From NCBI GenBank assembly GCA_022432975.1, contig CM039506.1, positions 17,620,121 to 17,684,120 of the forward strand: DNA of 64,000 nucleotides. The letters run 5' to 3'. Position numbers and translations under genes: made by a program. Origin of the DNA: Begonia masoniana. Lineage: Eukaryota; Streptophyta; Magnoliopsida; Cucurbitales; Begoniaceae. Of this stretch, positions 35,237-48,350 are shown in pieces. The notes beneath the pieces are model-generated. The model saw only the letters and a list, made by a program, of their open reading frames with translations. It made no database searches and was not told where the DNA came from. Numbering within the stretch: the stretch's first letter is position 1; the number at the start of each line of letters is the position of its first letter.

Positions 35237-38200
35237 TCAGTACCTGAATAACTCTGGATGTTGGTCTAACATGTCTTGCTGGCGCTCCCATGTTGCTTCC
35301 TCTGTATTCTGATTGTGCCACAAGACTTTTACCAATGGTACCTCCTTGTTGCGTAATACCTTTACTGCAAAATCTAAAATCTTTACTGGCTTTTCTTCAT
35401 AGGTAAGTGTAGGTTGAATTTCAATGCTTTGCTGTTCGACAACTTGAGCTGGATCCCGCACACACTTCTTTAACATAGAGACATGAAACACGTTATGTAT
35501 TCCTCCCATAGAGGCTGGTAGCTGTAACTGATAAGCTGTTTTCCCGATCTTCTTCAGAATTGGGAACGGTCCAATAAATCTAGGATTTAGTTTGCCCCTC
35601 TTTCCAAACCTCACAACTCCTTTGAATGGTGATATCTTAAGAAAAACTTCATCCTCTACTTCAAATTCCAGTTCTCTTCTCCTCTTGTCTGCATAGCTTT
35701 TCTGTCGGCTTTGAGCTGTCAAAATTCTCTGTCGGATGAGGGCAATCTTCTCCACTGTTTGCTGCACGATATCAGGACCTAGTAGTTGTGCTTCACCAAC
35801 TTCATCCCAGTACAACGGTGATCTGCATTTTCGTCCATATAATGCCTCATACGGTGCCATTCCTATTGTCGCCTGAAAACTGTTGTTGTAAGAGAACTCT
35901 ACCAATGGTAAATACTTACTCCAAGATCCTTGAAAATCTAATATGCACGCTCGGAGCATATCCTCTAAGGTCTGAATAGTTCTCTCGGATTGTCCATCTG
36001 TTTGAGGGTGAAAGGCTGTGCTAAAGTTAAGTTGCGTTCCCATAGCCTTATGCAAACTTTTCCAAAACTTAGATGTAAATCTAGAGTCTCGGTCTGAAAC
36101 TATAGTGCTTGGAACTCCATGTAATCTAATGATCTCTTGCACATACAACTCAGCAAGTTGATCCATCGAATATGTTATCTTTATCGGCAGAAAATGGGTG
36201 GATTTGGTCAAACGGTCAACTATTACCCAAATCGCATCATGTCCTTTTGTTGTTCTAGGCAATCCTGTAACAAAATCCATTGCCACTTGATCCCACTTCC
36301 ATTCCGGAACCGGTAGGGGTTGTAATGTTCCTGCAGGTCTTTGATGTTCAGCCTTAATCTGTTGGCAGACCAAACATGACTCCACATGCTTCGCCACACA
36401 TCTTTTCATACCTGGCCACCAAAAATGCTGCTTGAGATCTCTGTACATCTTGGTACTTCCAGGGTGGACAGAGAACCTGGAAGAGTGTGCCTCAGAAAGA
36501 ATTTCCTTTCTAAGTTCGGTATCAGCTGGAACAAACCATCTATTCCTAAACTTAAGGACCCCATCGGTAGAATGGTTAAAATCTGACTTGTCCGTAGAAT
36601 CCATATTTGACTTGTACTTGCTACACTCGTCATCAGTTATCTGAGCTTCCTTTATTTTCTCTAGAATGGTAGGCTTTAAAGTTATGGCTGAAAGTATGGC
36701 TGTCACATCAGTTACTGCTTCTAGATTAAACTTTTGGAATTCTGACTCTAGAGTTAATGGCATACTGAAATTCATAGGTGGGGTTGATGTTGTTACTCTA
36801 CTCAAGGCATCCGCCACAACATTTGCCTTACCAGGGTGGTACTTAATCTCAAGGTCATAGTCTTTTACAAATTCCAACCATCTACGTTGCCTCATGTTTA
36901 GTTCCTTCTGTGTGAAAATGTACTTCAGGCTCTTATGGTCGGAAAATATTTCACAAGATTGTCCATACAAATAATGTCTCCAAATTTTAAGTGCAAATAC
37001 CACAGCAGCTAATTCTAAGTCATGTGTAGGGTAATTCTTCTCATGAGTTTTCAACTGTCTGGAAGCATAGGCTATCACTTTTCCTTCTTGCATCAAGACA
37101 CAGCCAAGACCAATCTTGGATGCATCACAATAAATACTAAATTTACCATTCTCAGCAGGAAGGGTCAGGATTGGAGTATTGGTCAGTTTCTGTTTCAAGG
37201 CTTGGAAACTATGCTCACATTCATCGGTCCATAAGTACTTCACATTTTTCCTTGTTAACTTAGTAAGAGGTGTAGCAATCTTTGAAAATCCTTCAATGAA
37301 CTTTCTATAATACCCTGCAAGTCCAAGAAAACTTCTAATATCAGTAGCATTCTTCGGTTGGGGCCATTCCTTAACTGCTTGAACCTTGGCTGGATCGACT
37401 GATATTCCATCTCCAGAGATCACATGACCCAGAAAGTGAACTCTATCCAACCAAAACTCACACTTGGAGAACTTAGCATAAAGCTGGTGCTGCCTAAGTA
37501 CTCCTAACACCAAATTCAAGTGCCTAGCATGATCCTCCTTAGTTCTAGAATAGATCAGAATGTCGTCTATGAATACAATAACAAACTTGTCCAAATACTC
37601 GTGAAACACCCTATTCATAAGGTCCATGAATGCTGCTGGTGCATTTGTCAAACCAAAAGACATAACCAAAAACTCATAATGCCCATACCTTGTGCGAAAG
37701 GCAGTCTTTGGGATATCTTCAGATTTAACCTTCAACTGATAATAACCAGACCTTAAGTCAATCTTAGAGAAAACTCTTGCACCATTGAGCTGGTCAAATA
37801 AATCATCAATCCTAGGCAGGGGATACTTGTTTTTGATGGTCAGCTTGTTTAATTCTCTATAGTCTATGCACATACGCATCGATCCATCTTTCTTCTTGAC
37901 AAAGAGGACAGGTGCACCCCACGGTGAGAAGCTAGGGCGTATGAATCCCTTCTCCAACAAGTCCTCCAACTGTTTCTTTAACTCCTTAAGTTCTGTTGGT
38001 GCTAGTCTATATGGATTTTTAGACACAGGTTCTGCTCCAGGGTAGACATCTACAACAAACTCAATTTCTCTATCCGGTGGCAAACCGGGAAGGTCATCCA
38101 GAAACACTTCTGGGAAGTCTTGGACAGCAAGGATATTTTGAGGAGTTGCCTTACCTACAAGTTGTGTATCTAGAACACATGCCAAGAAGCACAAGTACTC

Positions 38201-39721
38201 CTTGCATGGTGAAGGTCTAAAATTTAAAGAAGTCATAACAGACATTTCCTTACTCTTCTCTGAAGCTTGGAAGGTATGTTTCAAACCACCAGGGGGTTGG
38301 AAACTAACTATCCCAGTCCTACAATCAATTATGGCGTGGTGTTTAAACAACCAATCCATTCCTAAGATTACATCAAATCCCATTATATCCATAACAATTA
38401 AATCAGCAGATAGATTTTTGTCCCCTACTAATACCATGCAATCATGCAACACTTGGTTGGAATATAAATGTTCACCAGAGGGTAAAGCAACATTGAATGC
38501 ATGCCTAGAAGGTGTGGATTGTACTTCTAATTTATCAGCAAAAGCAGACGCAACAAAAGAATGGGTTGCTCCTGAATCTAGCAAGGTAAAAGCAGGCATA
38601 GAATTAACCAATATAGTACCTGACACAACAGCGGGCTGGTCCTCTTCGCCCGACTCCATCATGGAAAATATTCTCGGTTTTATCTTAGCAGGGCCACTCT
38701 TCAACGTTGGGCAGTCTCTGATGACGTGGCCAGTCTTATTACAGTTGAAACATCGAAGGACCCTGGGCTTCGGGCAATCCTTAAACGAATGCCCAAACTC
38801 CTCACAGTTATAACACTTACCAGTCCCAAACTTACACTCGCCCGGGTGGCTCTTCATACATTTCATGCACTGAGGAAACTTCTTGGTGTCCGGTACCTTC
38901 TTTCCAGAACCTTGGCCACTCTGACCATCAGCGGGTCTCTTTATTCCCCTCTGTTGGTGGGGCTGGAAGAACTTTCGCGGGGCTTCCTTTGGTCCAGCAC
39001 ACTTCATTTCAGCTTCTTCTGCCTCCAATGCAGTAGACACTACTTCGCTGAATGACAAGCCTTTAATGCCTGAGTACTTCACTCCTCTGTAAATCTCTGG
39101 CTTTAGACCTTGCAGGTATTGAAACACTTTATCCTCATTTCTATGAACAAGGTATCCAGCAAACCTTGACAGAGACTCGAATTGCCTATTGTACTCTGCC
39201 ACAGACCCAGTCTGCTTCAAGCTCAAAAACTCAGCCTTCTTTGCGTTCTGGACAGTGGTGCTAAAATATTTCTCATAGAAGACTTCCTTGAATTGCGACC
39301 AGGACAGGGTTGCAATATCGGTGGTGATCTCCAGCGACTCCCACCAAAGTTGTGCATCCCCTGCTAGATGAAACGTTGCCAAAATGACTTTCTCCCCTTC
39401 TCCAACATTGGCACACCTGAACATGCTCTCTATCTTTCGAAGCCATTCCTCAGCAACAATCGGGTTAGATGACTTTCCATCAAATGTGGGCGGTTGTAGC
39501 CTACGAAATCTATCCCCTGAATGCTCATTGACGTGACCTGAATTGGCACTTCCTTGGGTTTCCCGACTCAATAACACACCTAACTGGTCAGATTGCTGTC
39601 GCACAATATCTGTCTGCTGACGCATCAACTCCGTCAGCTGTCTAATTACACTTGAATCTTCTTCATTCCTCAAGTTTGGCATCTCCCTAGGTACTCTTGG
39701 TCTCCCTGGTCGTCTAGCCAT
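35237..39721 (-). CDS. Intact Gag-Pol polyprotein, Tekay/Del-like chromovirus
   Basis: A single open frame of 1494 codons from ATG 39721. An upstream in-frame ATG at 39763 lies inside a probable 60-nt leader intron (39734-39793), so I prefer the later one. Domains in order: capsid about 70-230; CCHC knuckles 303-316 and 324-337; aspartic protease DSGATHSF at 382; reverse transcriptase about 560-760 with [12 protein letters not shown] and catalytic FIDD (D719, D720); RNase H with D866, E903, D928; integrase zinc finger H1079, H1086, C1116, C1119; integrase catalytic D1149, D1210, E1246; GPF motif about 1384; chromodomain-like end about 1440-1494. All expected catalytic residues are present. 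Long LTRs, tRNA-Met primer site and the chromodomain suit the Tekay clade. It encodes what is needed for copying and integration, and could serve gag-only relatives nearby. Confidence 0.95.
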   Translation of the reverse strand: MARRPGRPRVPREMPNLRNEEDSSVIRQLTELMRQQTDIVRQQSDQLGVLLSRETQGSANSGHVNEHSGDRFRRLQPPTFDGKSSNPIVAEEWLRKIESMFRCANVGEGEKVILATFHLAGDAQLWWESLEITTDIATLSWSQFKEVFYEKYFSTTVQNAKKAEFLSLKQTGSVAEYNRQFESLSRFAGYLVHRNEDKVFQYLQGLKPEIYRGVKYSGIKGLSFSEVVSTALEAEEAEMKCAGPKEAPRKFFQPHQQRGIKRPADGQSGQGSGKKVPDTKKFPQCMKCMKSHPGECKFGTGKCYNCEEFGHSFKDCPKPRVLRCFNCNKTGHVIRDCPTLKSGPAKIKPRIFSMMESGEEDQPAVVSGTILVNSMPAFTLLDSGATHSFVASAFADKLEVQSTPSRHAFNVALPSGEHLYSNQVLHDCMVLVGDKNLSADLIVMDIMGFDVILGMDWLFKHHAIIDCRTGIVSFQPPGGLKHTFQASEKSKEMSVMTSLNFRPSPCKEYLCFLACVLDTQLVGKATPQNILAVQDFPEVFLDDLPGLPPDREIEFVVDVYPGAEPVSKNPYRLAPTELKELKKQLEDLLEKGFIRPSFSPWGAPVLFVKKKDGSMRMCIDYRELNKLTIKNKYPLPRIDDLFDQLNGARVFSKIDLRSGYYQLKVKSEDIPKTAFRTRYGHYEFLVMSFGLTNAPAAFMDLMNRVFHEYLDKFVIVFIDDILIYSRTKEDHARHLNLVLGVLRQHQLYAKFSKCEFWLDRVHFLGHVISGDGISVDPAKVQAVKEWPQPKNATDIRSFLGLAGYYRKFIEGFSKIATPLTKLTRKNVKYLWTDECEHSFQALKQKLTNTPILTLPAENGKFSIYCDASKIGLGCVLMQEGKVIAYASRQLKTHEKNYPTHDLELAAVVFALKIWRHYLYGQSCEIFSDHKSLKYIFTQKELNMRQRRWLEFVKDYDLEIKYHPGKANVVADALSRVTTSTPPMNFSMPLTLESEFQKFNLEAVTDVTAILSAITLKPTILEKIKEAQITDDECSKYKSNMDSTDKSDFNHSTDGVLKFRNRWFVPADTELRKEILSEAHSSRFSVHPGSTKMYRDLKQHFWWPGMKRCVAKHVESCLVCQQIKAEHQRPAGTLQPLPVPEWKWDQVAMDFVTGLPRTTKGHDAIWVIVDRLTKSTHFLPIKITYSMDQLAELYVQEIIRLHGVPSTIVSDRDSRFTSKFWKSLHKAMGTQLNFSTAFHPQTDGQSERTIQTLEDMLRACILDFQGSWSKYLPLVEFSYNNSFQATIGMAPYEALYGRKCRSPLYWDEVGEAQLLGPDIVQQTVEKIALIRQRILTAQSRQKSYADKRRRELEFEVEDEVFLKISPFKGVVRFGKRGKLNPRFIGPFPILKKIGKTAYQLQLPASMGGIHNVFHVSMLKKCVRDPAQVVEQQSIEIQPTLTYEEKPVKILDFAVKVLRNKEVPLVKVLWHNQNTEEATWERQQDMLDQHPELFRY

Positions 39722-39861
39722 TTGTCTAAGGTTCTGCACAAAATTATCTATACTCATAAACATCTTATAACTGAAGCTAACATAAACACTTACAGTTGTT
39801 GGAGTACTTTCATGCGACGGTTGGCACTGATGAGTAATCTTTTGAACGGTTTAACTGAATG

Positions 39862-39873
39862 TCTCTGATACCA
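39862..39873 (-). other. Primer-binding site, initiator tRNA-Met type
   Basis: TATGGTATCAGAGA on the minus strand, next to the 5' LTR end at 39877. Confidence 0.85.
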
Positions 39874-39876
39874 TAC

Positions 39877-42114
39877 TGTAACGCCCCGAGTTATCTGAAC
39901 CCGGTTCGCTACTCATTACTTGACCATGACTAAGAAATTTCAAATAAATTTAAAACTTCATTCGACATACAAAATTTGACGTTTACTAAACGTTCAAAAC
40001 ATTTGAAAACTTTGCAGCGGAAAAATTATTTAAAACTACAATGGGGTTAAACCAGCGGTGAAAATATTGTTGGAAAGATTAATGGAAATATTTCAAGTGT
40101 CCGGTCAAAAGAATTAAGGTTTTAAGTGATAGACTACTCAAGGAATTACAAAAGTCGAATTCATCTGCCGACGACAAAGTCAACAGAAGAAGCAGAAGTA
40201 GAAAACCAAAGGCTTCTGCCGATGACGTCTACACGACTTCACCCACAACTTCATCTGCCGACGAAGTCGTGAGAGCTTCATACACCACTTCATCTGCCGA
40301 TGAAGTCAACATAACTTCATCTGCCGATGAAGTCAGCGCAATTTCATCTCTCAATAGATAAACACACGACATCTTCCGATAACAACAATATGACTCCTTC
40401 CGATAGAATTAAAACATACACTACATCTTCCGATTCACTAAACGACAAACAGATTACTCTACATCTTCTGATTCACTAAACGACAAACAGATTACTCTAC
40501 ATCTTCCGATTCGCTAAACGACAACCCCCCTTAACTCTCTCAGACTACACCTGCCGACACGTGCTTCTCACACGACTCCTTAAGGCATTTGCCGATAGAC
40601 TTTCATCTTCCGACAGACTGACACACCACATCTACCGATAGACTTCTTTCTTCCGATAGACATCAACACGATTTCCTTCCACAGAACGCAATAAACCTCT
40701 ACACATATCCACTGATACAAAAATTATTCAATTCCTACCAATGGACTAAACAACCTGTCTATAACCCGAGAAAACTTCGACTATCTAACAGACTTAAAAC
40801 ATTTTACCAAAAAATCCATTCATAACACTCCAAGTCATTGTATTGATCAAAATCAGTAAAAACATGAAAATCAGAAATTCTCGAAAACAAAGTCAAATAG
40901 CTGTAATCTCATTTACTAAAAAACTTCATATACTCGATTAAATCATTATCCACTAAACCTCCACATCTGTAGACAACATGCTAAACCGCCCCATCAGTTA
41001 CCATGCCGAAGCCTGAATGCACTCCTCCAACGTCCACTATTCCTCAACACGATCAGGAGACACACCTGCTAACACTTCTTCACCTACATCACAAAACTCA
41101 TCTATTAGCCTAATGCTAAGTAAGTAAAGCAGTATATGAATGAAGTAAAATGCTGAACTTAAACTCCTAAATATGCAGTTTCTATTTTTCTCATCTCAGT
41201 GGCATACGCATTCGTTCATAACATGATCTGATCCCATAGTTCCCTTGGGAGTGGGATCAATTCTCCCAATGTCTACATCCTCCTACTTAATTAAGGGGCA
41301 GATGAATTCCCTTAACACTTGATCTGATCCCATGGTTCCCTTGGGAGTGGGATCAATTCTCCCAATGTCTAAATCCCTTCATAAGTTAAGGGGTGGATTA
41401 GTTCCCTTAATAGCTTGTCTGTCGCATACAGTTCATACCTTACCATTCCTTACATGAAATTCATTTTCGTAACTTTTAACAAAACATGATGCATGGACAA
41501 TAGAAACATTCAAGCATACATAAACCTACTGTTTTGTGATGTAGGCCCGAAGGCACAAGCAATACTTTACTTACCTGGCTCCTGGAAATCTGTCTGGTTG
41601 CTAGCTACTTCGGAGGTCTGTTCACCTAAGTTCATACAGAATATAAATCAAGGCTTCACTAAACCTTTCAAAATATCAAACAGCGGTTCGAGAAATCTAG
41701 TTAGAAACTCTACTACCCGAGCATTCCTACTTATCGCTAAAACCCGAATCTACACTCAATCTCAGCATCCTCAAAATCCTCACATTGCAATCCTCCAGGC
41801 ATTTCACCACTATACCACAAGAGAAATAAGGAAAAGAAACTTACCTAAGTCGAAGGAGAACCGAGCGAGGAGAATCGCCTAGAGAGCTCGGCTGCTTGAG
41901 CTGAAAGTTTCCGAAGAGAAGAGTATGAGAGGGGAGTGGCGGCTACAGTGCAATAAACCCAACCCTTATCCTTAAATACGTTACCCAACTTTTGAACATT
42001 GTAAATTACTCTAATACCCTTAACAAGTTGTTCAATAACCTTATTTAATTCATTACCTAGTCAAGTGTATTACTTTAATAATAAAAGGCTGGTTCGATAG
42101 AACCAGGTGCTACA
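39877..42114 (-). mobile_element. Tekay-like element, 5' LTR (minus strand)
   Basis: 2238 bp. The complete element 32960-42114 (9155 bp) is flanked by ATTAC at 32955-32959 and 42115-42119, an exact 5-bp duplication. Putative intron 41084-41574. The 129-codon open frames at 34579 and 41493 are identical LTR sequence and not genes. Confidence 0.95.
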
Positions 42115-43464
42115 ATTACCAAAATCTGGAAGAAAAAGAAAATAAAGCAATTGTAACCATTAATGAAGGACGACTGAGCAGAATCTGGACGATTGGGAGT
42201 GTGGACGACAGAGAAAATAGACAACAACTGCGGACGATAAAAGACAAATGCAAATGGACGATAAAAGCAAGTGGACGATGCTGAAGTGGCAGTCTAAAAA
42301 GGGCAGAAACTAAAAGACAAAAAAGCGTGGACGACTGTGAGAAATGGACGATGGAAAAAGTGGCAGAAACTAAAAGATAAAAAAGCGCTAAAAGACAAAG
42401 AAGTGTGGGCGACTGCGAAGCGTGGACGACTGAGAAGCGTGGACGACTGGAAACCGCTAAAAGACAAAGAAGCATGGACGATGGAAAGCGTGAAAGATGG
42501 AAGGCGTGGACGACTGAGAAGCGTAGATGACTAAAGAAAGAGAAAATCAAAAAGATTCTGTCATAATAATGAGCCATTGATCAAGGGAATTCTGGAGGAG
42601 AGAGAACGAGAAAAGAGGGATTTAATTCCCTCAAGGAGAGAGGATATTTATACACATCTTTTACACTACTACAGAGGAGAGCTCGGAGTCGGCGGCAGAA
42701 ACATTTTACAGATTCTTCTTCTTTTCTTCTTCTTTTTATTTTTTTTATTTTTATTTTGCTTTATTATTATGACTTTAGGCTAGAACTTTTATTTTGGTTA
42801 GAAGAGAAAGTACTCTTTACATGTTTTTATTCTGATCTATGAATGCTTAGTATTTTTCACTAAATAATTGCTCATGGTTTTTATTGCATAAATTAAATTG
42901 TGACGATAGGCAGATTTAAATTCACATGTTCCTATTATATCGACAAGTAAATAGGAATTTACGATGCATGAGTAATTAAATAAATTAAAATTGTTGCAAA
43001 GTAGCTAATATTAATTTATTTTACGTTAAGAATGGGTTGACAAGAAAATCCAGATTAAGTTTTTGTCTTTTCAAAAATCGAAAAGAAAATTCTGAAATGA
43101 ATTTACATAGGCAATTCGACAGAAACCTATAAATATTTTTATTCTTGCTGTTCAAGATTAATGCTGTAACATCAGTAATAATTGCATGTAAAGAGGAAAT
43201 CAACCATAACCAAGCCTTTTCTCATATTTACCTTTTTAATTCATTTTCATATTTAGTCTTATTCAATTTTGAGTAATTTTAGTTCATCATTTATTACCTT
43301 ATTTTATTCTCATTTATTTAATTTCAATATTTTCACTTTTATTTATAAAAATTTATAGCAAGATTAAATTGATTAAAAATATCCTCGTGGGATCGACTTT
43401 TACTTACTTTATTACTTCGTTAGCGACACGTGCACTTGCGTTAGGGTGTAGAAAATCACTAACA

Positions 43465-43490
43465 AATTTTTGCCGCCGTTGCCGGGGATA
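43465..43490 (+). other. Athila-type primer-binding site
   Basis: TTGCCGCCGTTGCCGGGGAT follows the LTR end. The related TGGCGCCGTTGCCGGGG is the usual primer-site region of Athila/Tat elements. Confidence 0.75.
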
Positions 43491-43564
43491 TTTCTTAATT
43501 ATTTTATTTTGCTATAATTTTTTATATTTGTTTTTGTTTATTTTTTTTAAGGTACGTTTTATGC

Positions 43565-45330
43565 TTGACGATTGAAGAAGCAAATATAGATAACCAGGAA
43601 GGAAGAAGAATCATGCTGAATCGAATAATCGATGATAGAGACAAACCTATTCAAGACTTCGCCATTCCCACGCTCGACGATCTGAATCCCGGTATTGTGA
43701 AACCAGAATTATATGCCACCCGATTAGAGCTTAAACTGGTCATGTTTCAGATGCTCCAAACCATTGGACAATTTAGTGGAATGGTCATAGACAATCCTCA
43801 TCGTCATCTCAAGGCATTTGGAGAAGTGAGCGACTCGTTTCATTTTCCTGGAGTTTCAGTTGAGGTATTAAGGCTAAATCTTTTCCCGTATTCTTTAATA
43901 GACCGAGCACGAGATTGGTTGGATAGCATCCCATCAAATACTATCACTACATGGGGAGAGTTAGCCAAGTAGTTTATCATGAAATACCATCCGCTAGTGA
44001 GGAACGCGAGGATGAGGAACGAAATCATAAGTTTTCAGCAGCGAGATGACGAGTCACTTTACGAGACTTGGGACAGGTTCAAATAATTATTGAGGTAATA
44101 CCCCAACCATGGGATACCACACTGGATTCAGTTGGAAACGTTTTACAATGGATTAAATGGACAGACAAGATCTATCATTGATGCTGCAGCAAACGGGACA
44201 CTTCTCTCTAAATCTTTTAATGAAGCTTATGATTTGCTGGAGAGGATGGCAGTGAACAGCTATCAGTGGCCTTCAGACAGAACTCGCCTTCAGACAGAAC
44301 TCACGCTACAAGGCAAGCACCTGGAATTTACGATCTAGATGAGGTGTCAGCCTTGAATACAAAGATTGCTACGCTGGAGAATGCTATCAAATTGATGAAC
44401 ACACCATCCAAGCCAATAACCAGATAAGTTTCTTGCATCTTTTATGGAGAAAACTACGATGAAAATTCATATCCTACTAATCCAGAATCTGCAAATTATG
44501 CTGGATACAATATGAACAACAATCCATATTCGCAGACGTACAATCCTAGCGGGAAACAACATCTAGAGTTTCAATGGAATTCGCAGTAGCAGAATGCTAC
44601 AACATCAACCAGACCAGCTAAAAATTACACTCAAGGCTTCTCACAGCCAACTCATACTTCGATACATCAAGAGCAATCAGACAGCTTTGCCAGAGAATCT
44701 GCTGCTAAGACAGATGTGATCCTGCAGAACTTGGCTGCATCAATAAAAAAATATGGAGACACATATGGGGCAGCTGACTCAATCTTTAAGCGCAAGGACT
44801 GCAGTGCAATTATCAAGCGATACAGAAATACCGCAAAGATCAGAAAAGGAGCATTGTAAAGCCATAGTATTGAGGAATGAATGGGAACCTGAGATTCCAG
44901 AAAAACAACAGAAAGCAGAGAATTTAAAGAAACAAGATGAGTTGGTTGAACAAGAAGAATTGAGAGAACCAGAAAAGAGCAACCCAGAAAATGATGTTGT
45001 AGCAACACCGCAGTAACAACAAGGTGAATTGAGAATCCAGAAGCCATCTCCACCATTCCCTCAAAGACTACAGAAGCACAAAGAAAAAGAAATTTTTGGG
45101 AGAAAGGATAAGATTCTTGGCTGTGGCGAAGACGTGAATGAGCAGCAGATTACTTTTAATGTATTGAAAGCTATGAAGTGCCCTTATGATGAAGAAGACT
45201 GTTTTAGTATATCAGAAAGAATAAAACCAGAAGAAACAAAGCAGAATTCTCGGAGCCACAGAAAACAGTTTGAAACATCAATGAGGACTGAATATAAACT
45301 AGAAGCTTTCAAGCCATCTGTTGAAGACGC
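43565..45330 (+). pseudogene. Athila-type gag and protease remnant
   Basis: Gag similarity begins with PTLDDLNPGIVKPELYA and includes QFSGMVIDNPHRHLKAF, LNLFPYSLIDRARDWLDSI and TTWGELAK, then an in-frame stop at 43972. It continues as RNEIISFQQRDDESLYETWDRF (with stops near 44085) and ETFYNGLNGQTRSIIDAAANG. Further on, PFPQRLQKHKEKE is followed closely by ITFNVLKAMKCPYDEEDCFS, the beginning and end of the usual protease region, so the protease core is deleted. Several stops make it non-functional. No ATG in context supports a clear start. Confidence 0.85.
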
Positions 45331-45334
45331 ACCT

Positions 45335-48195
45335 TGTAACACCCAGAAAATTTTGACTACGTGTTTAGACCTAAGGTATGAGAGTGCTTTGTTAGTGAGG
45401 TATGAGAGTGCTTTGTGAGGGGTTTAGAATGGGATAGGATGAGAAGAGAAAAGAGAAAATAAAGTGGATTCAAACCAAAGGGTTTGAAAAGTCAAACAAC
45501 CAATAGGATTTTTTTTTATGCATTAATGGTATGAAAAATAATAAATAAAGTGAATGAAAAGTGGAGAGAAGTATGGCATAAAAACGTTGGAAGACAATGG
45601 TGAAAAGGGAGGGTTTAAAGTGAAATTTTAGAGATTTGGGTGGTAAAAACAAAAAGGTGAAAAAGTTAATTGTTCAAATTGATAAAATTGTAAAGATTTG
45701 GAGTCATCTTCCTCCTCTTGTCTTCCCTCCCACGAACCAGCAACCCTAGAGCCTCCTCTCCATCTTCTCAAGTTCTTCAAGGGATTTCAAGGTAAAATAA
45801 TGTGGGTTTTCAATTGTATACATTAAGGGTTGGTTTGTTGAGGTTTTTAGGGTGTTTGGTGAGAGTTTGCATAGGGTTTGGAAACCCTAATTGGTGAAGT
45901 CCGAAAATTGAGTGTAGAGGTTAGATTTATTCCCTATTTTGATGTTTTGGTTGTTGGATGACTTAGTTTAAGTAGATTTGAGGGTTAGATTGAAGATTGG
46001 TGAAGTGTTCCACAAAAATGGTTGAAGAACACCTATATACCCGATTCTGTTGGCTGAATTTTGAATTGGCTAATGTGTTTGTTTGGTTATTTTGGGTGTT
46101 TCAATGGATAGTAGACGTGTAGAGGTTTCTGAAATGGGGTGGCACGTCAAAATCCGTTGAAAAACGAGAGAGTTACGACCGTTTGAAGTTGGACGGTCAA
46201 TTTTTGGTGTAAAATCGGGTTTGGAGTTAAGTTGTGAGTTTAGGTTGAAATGTGTGATTAGTTTAGTTAGAAAAATCCTTATAATTTATTTAGGTTGTTA
46301 CTAAGTGCATTTCTATTATTGTTAGGTGATCGAACATTTGGTTTTGTTGGACGAAGTGAACGAGGAAGTATCGAGCAGCATCCAGGTAAGTAGTGGAGTG
46401 CGTGTTTGTTGCCTTCGGGCCTACACCATAGAACGGTAGGGATTGTTGATTGTTGATATGTTTTGCTTTGTGTCATGTATCGTGTGTCACGCATCATGGT
46501 TTTCTAAACTACGAAATTACGTGTTTTGCATCCTTGAGCGGTAAGAATGAAATGAAAGATAAGAAAAGATTTGCAACGTAGTCGTGAGTATGAATTCCTC
46601 GACCTATTCGTGCTTGAAGTGCACAATAGGGTTTGTGCTCGAAGTGCACTCGTGCTTGAAGTGCACGATGAGGATTCTACGATCGATTGGGGGATTCTAA
46701 TGTACGTAATGAGTCGTGAGTATGAATTTCTCGACCTCAACCTGTTCGTGCTTGAAGTGCACAATGGGGTTGGTGCTTGAAGTGCACCCGTGCTTGAAGT
46801 GCACAATGAGGTTCGTGCTTGAAGTGCACACGTGCTTGAAGTGCGCGATGAGGATTCTACGATCGATTAGAGGAGATTCGGTTGGCCGTCTTGGACTGTG
46901 TTGGGACGTGTGCCTCCGGTCTAGCTCCGTGGATCAAGGCGTGGCCGTCCTGGACTGTGTGGGGGCGTGTGCCTACTTGATTCACCTGAAAGTGAAAGAT
47001 AAATGCAACCGAAATGAAAAGAAAGCAACAGAGTGTGTAGAAACTGCATGTTAGGGTTGAGTCGAGCATTTAGTGTGTGGTTGTGCATTATTTCCCTACT
47101 TGCTAAGCATTAGGCTTACGTTTTGTGTTCTATGGTGTAGGTGACGAGTTTTATACAGGTGAGGTTGATGAGACAGCTCAGGATTAGGCCGCAGTCGGAG
47201 GAGTACGGAGTCCGCCGGTGCAGGCTGTTGTCGGGGCGTCTGGACCACTGTTCGTCGGGTAGTGTGGGAGGAGAACATTTTGTTAGATGGTTGTTTTAGT
47301 ATTTGTAATGTTTTGTGTGTTGGAAGTAAGGTAGAACAAATGGTGAACGGTTGGTTATAAACGTTTTAGTTCCAGTTGTATAGTTTTGTTGTAAATGATT
47401 TTATTTTGCGCGTCGTTTTGGTTGAAACTATTTTCGTAATGGTTGTGAGTGTTTGGGGTTTAAAATAGTATATTTTTGGTTGTAAATTTTCAGGTTTTGG
47501 TTTAAAGAAATTTAGGCGTTACGCCGCCCGTTTTGGTTTTAAAATAACTATCGTTGGGTTATGTTTGCTATTTTTGTATTTCTCCGTTTGAAGTCGGATT
47601 TCCAAGATTTTTATAGGCTTTGAAGGTTTAGGTGTCGGGAAGGTATGTTTAAATTTTCGGAATTTTTGGAGGTGTTTTGGTCGTAGAAAAATGAAGGAAG
47701 TGAGGGAAGGTCGAAAAGCCGGGAAAAAGTCTAGTTTTTGGGCGTTTTGGGGGTCAAAAACCCGAGGGGTTGGCGAGTGCTCGCCATGGGAGGCGAGTAA
47801 TCGCCTCTGGGGCGATTTTGGGCGAGCAGGGCAGAGAGGGTGGCGAGTATTCGCCACCCGGAGGCGAGTATTCGCCTCCGAAACACGACCAGCACGCAAG
47901 GGCGCGCGCCAGGGGGCGCGTGGGCGCGTGGCGCGCACGCGGCGCCCAGCAGCGCCCCTTCCCAATTTTTTTTTAAAATTTGTTTTTAACCTTCAATTTT
48001 CCAAACCATTTTAACCCGACATTTTTCCAACATATTTCTAAGGATTTTAGACATGCTTTCCAAGAAAAATTGAGGGTTCGGAAAACCCGAAAACCGAGCC
48101 GAGAATTTTATTAAATTACTTTTAAACGTCGTTTTAATCACGGGAATTGTTTGCAACGTAACGCGCCGGGCCCGGGGCGGGTTCGGGGCGTTACA
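45335..48195 (+). mobile_element. Solo LTR, family D-related, in Athila internal region
   Basis: TGTAACACCCAG...GGGGCGTTACA, 2861 bp, flanked by CACCT (45330-45334 and 48196-48200). It splits the Athila codons for APTLELK. It contains a run of GTGCTTGAAGTGCAC repeats (46600-46860), two GGCCGTCYTGGACTGTGT copies (46880-46975) and a GC-rich block (47895-47958). Confidence 0.95.
46386..47140 (+). other. Putative LTR intron, family D solo LTR
   Basis: Donor ATCCAG|GTAAGTAG at 46386, branchpoint-like TTGCTAAGCATTAGGC, acceptor CTATGGTGTAG ending at 47140. CCTACACCATAGAAC (46420-46434) pairs perfectly with GTTCTATGGTGTAGG (47127-47141). Clearest single example of the module. Confidence 0.45.
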
Positions 48196-48200
48196 CACCT

Positions 48201-48350
48201 ACACTGGAGCTTAAGCATCTGCCATCTCATCTAAAACATCAAGTGACCATAGCATATCATCCACAAAGCATAGTAATGTGAAGCATAGGAAAGTCAGGCC
48301 GAGGACTTAAAACATCAAGCGCTTATTGGGAGGCAACCCAAATTTTTTAT
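48201..48350 (+). pseudogene. Athila reverse-transcriptase stub and tail motif
   Basis: Removing the solo LTR joins DAP and TLELKHLPSHLKHQ, the usual lead-in to the Athila reverse transcriptase. The catalytic domains are missing: the sequence soon reaches AAGCGCTTATTGGGAGGCAACCC (in part, 48317-48340), a motif that follows pol in Athila/Tat elements. A deletion removed nearly all of pol. Confidence 0.7.

Larger units (their letters stand above)
32691..43464 (+). mobile_element. Athila-type 5' LTR, split by the Tekay-like element
   Basis: Starts TGATAACTCTAAATTTAGAG, is interrupted at 32955-42119, and ends GAAAATCACTAACA at 43464, about 1.6 kb without the insertion. Flanked by TTGGA (32686-32690) against ATGGA after the 3' LTR (54064-54068), one mismatch from a 5-bp duplication. 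42150-42540 is rich in GTGGACGAC-type motifs. Confidence 0.8.
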
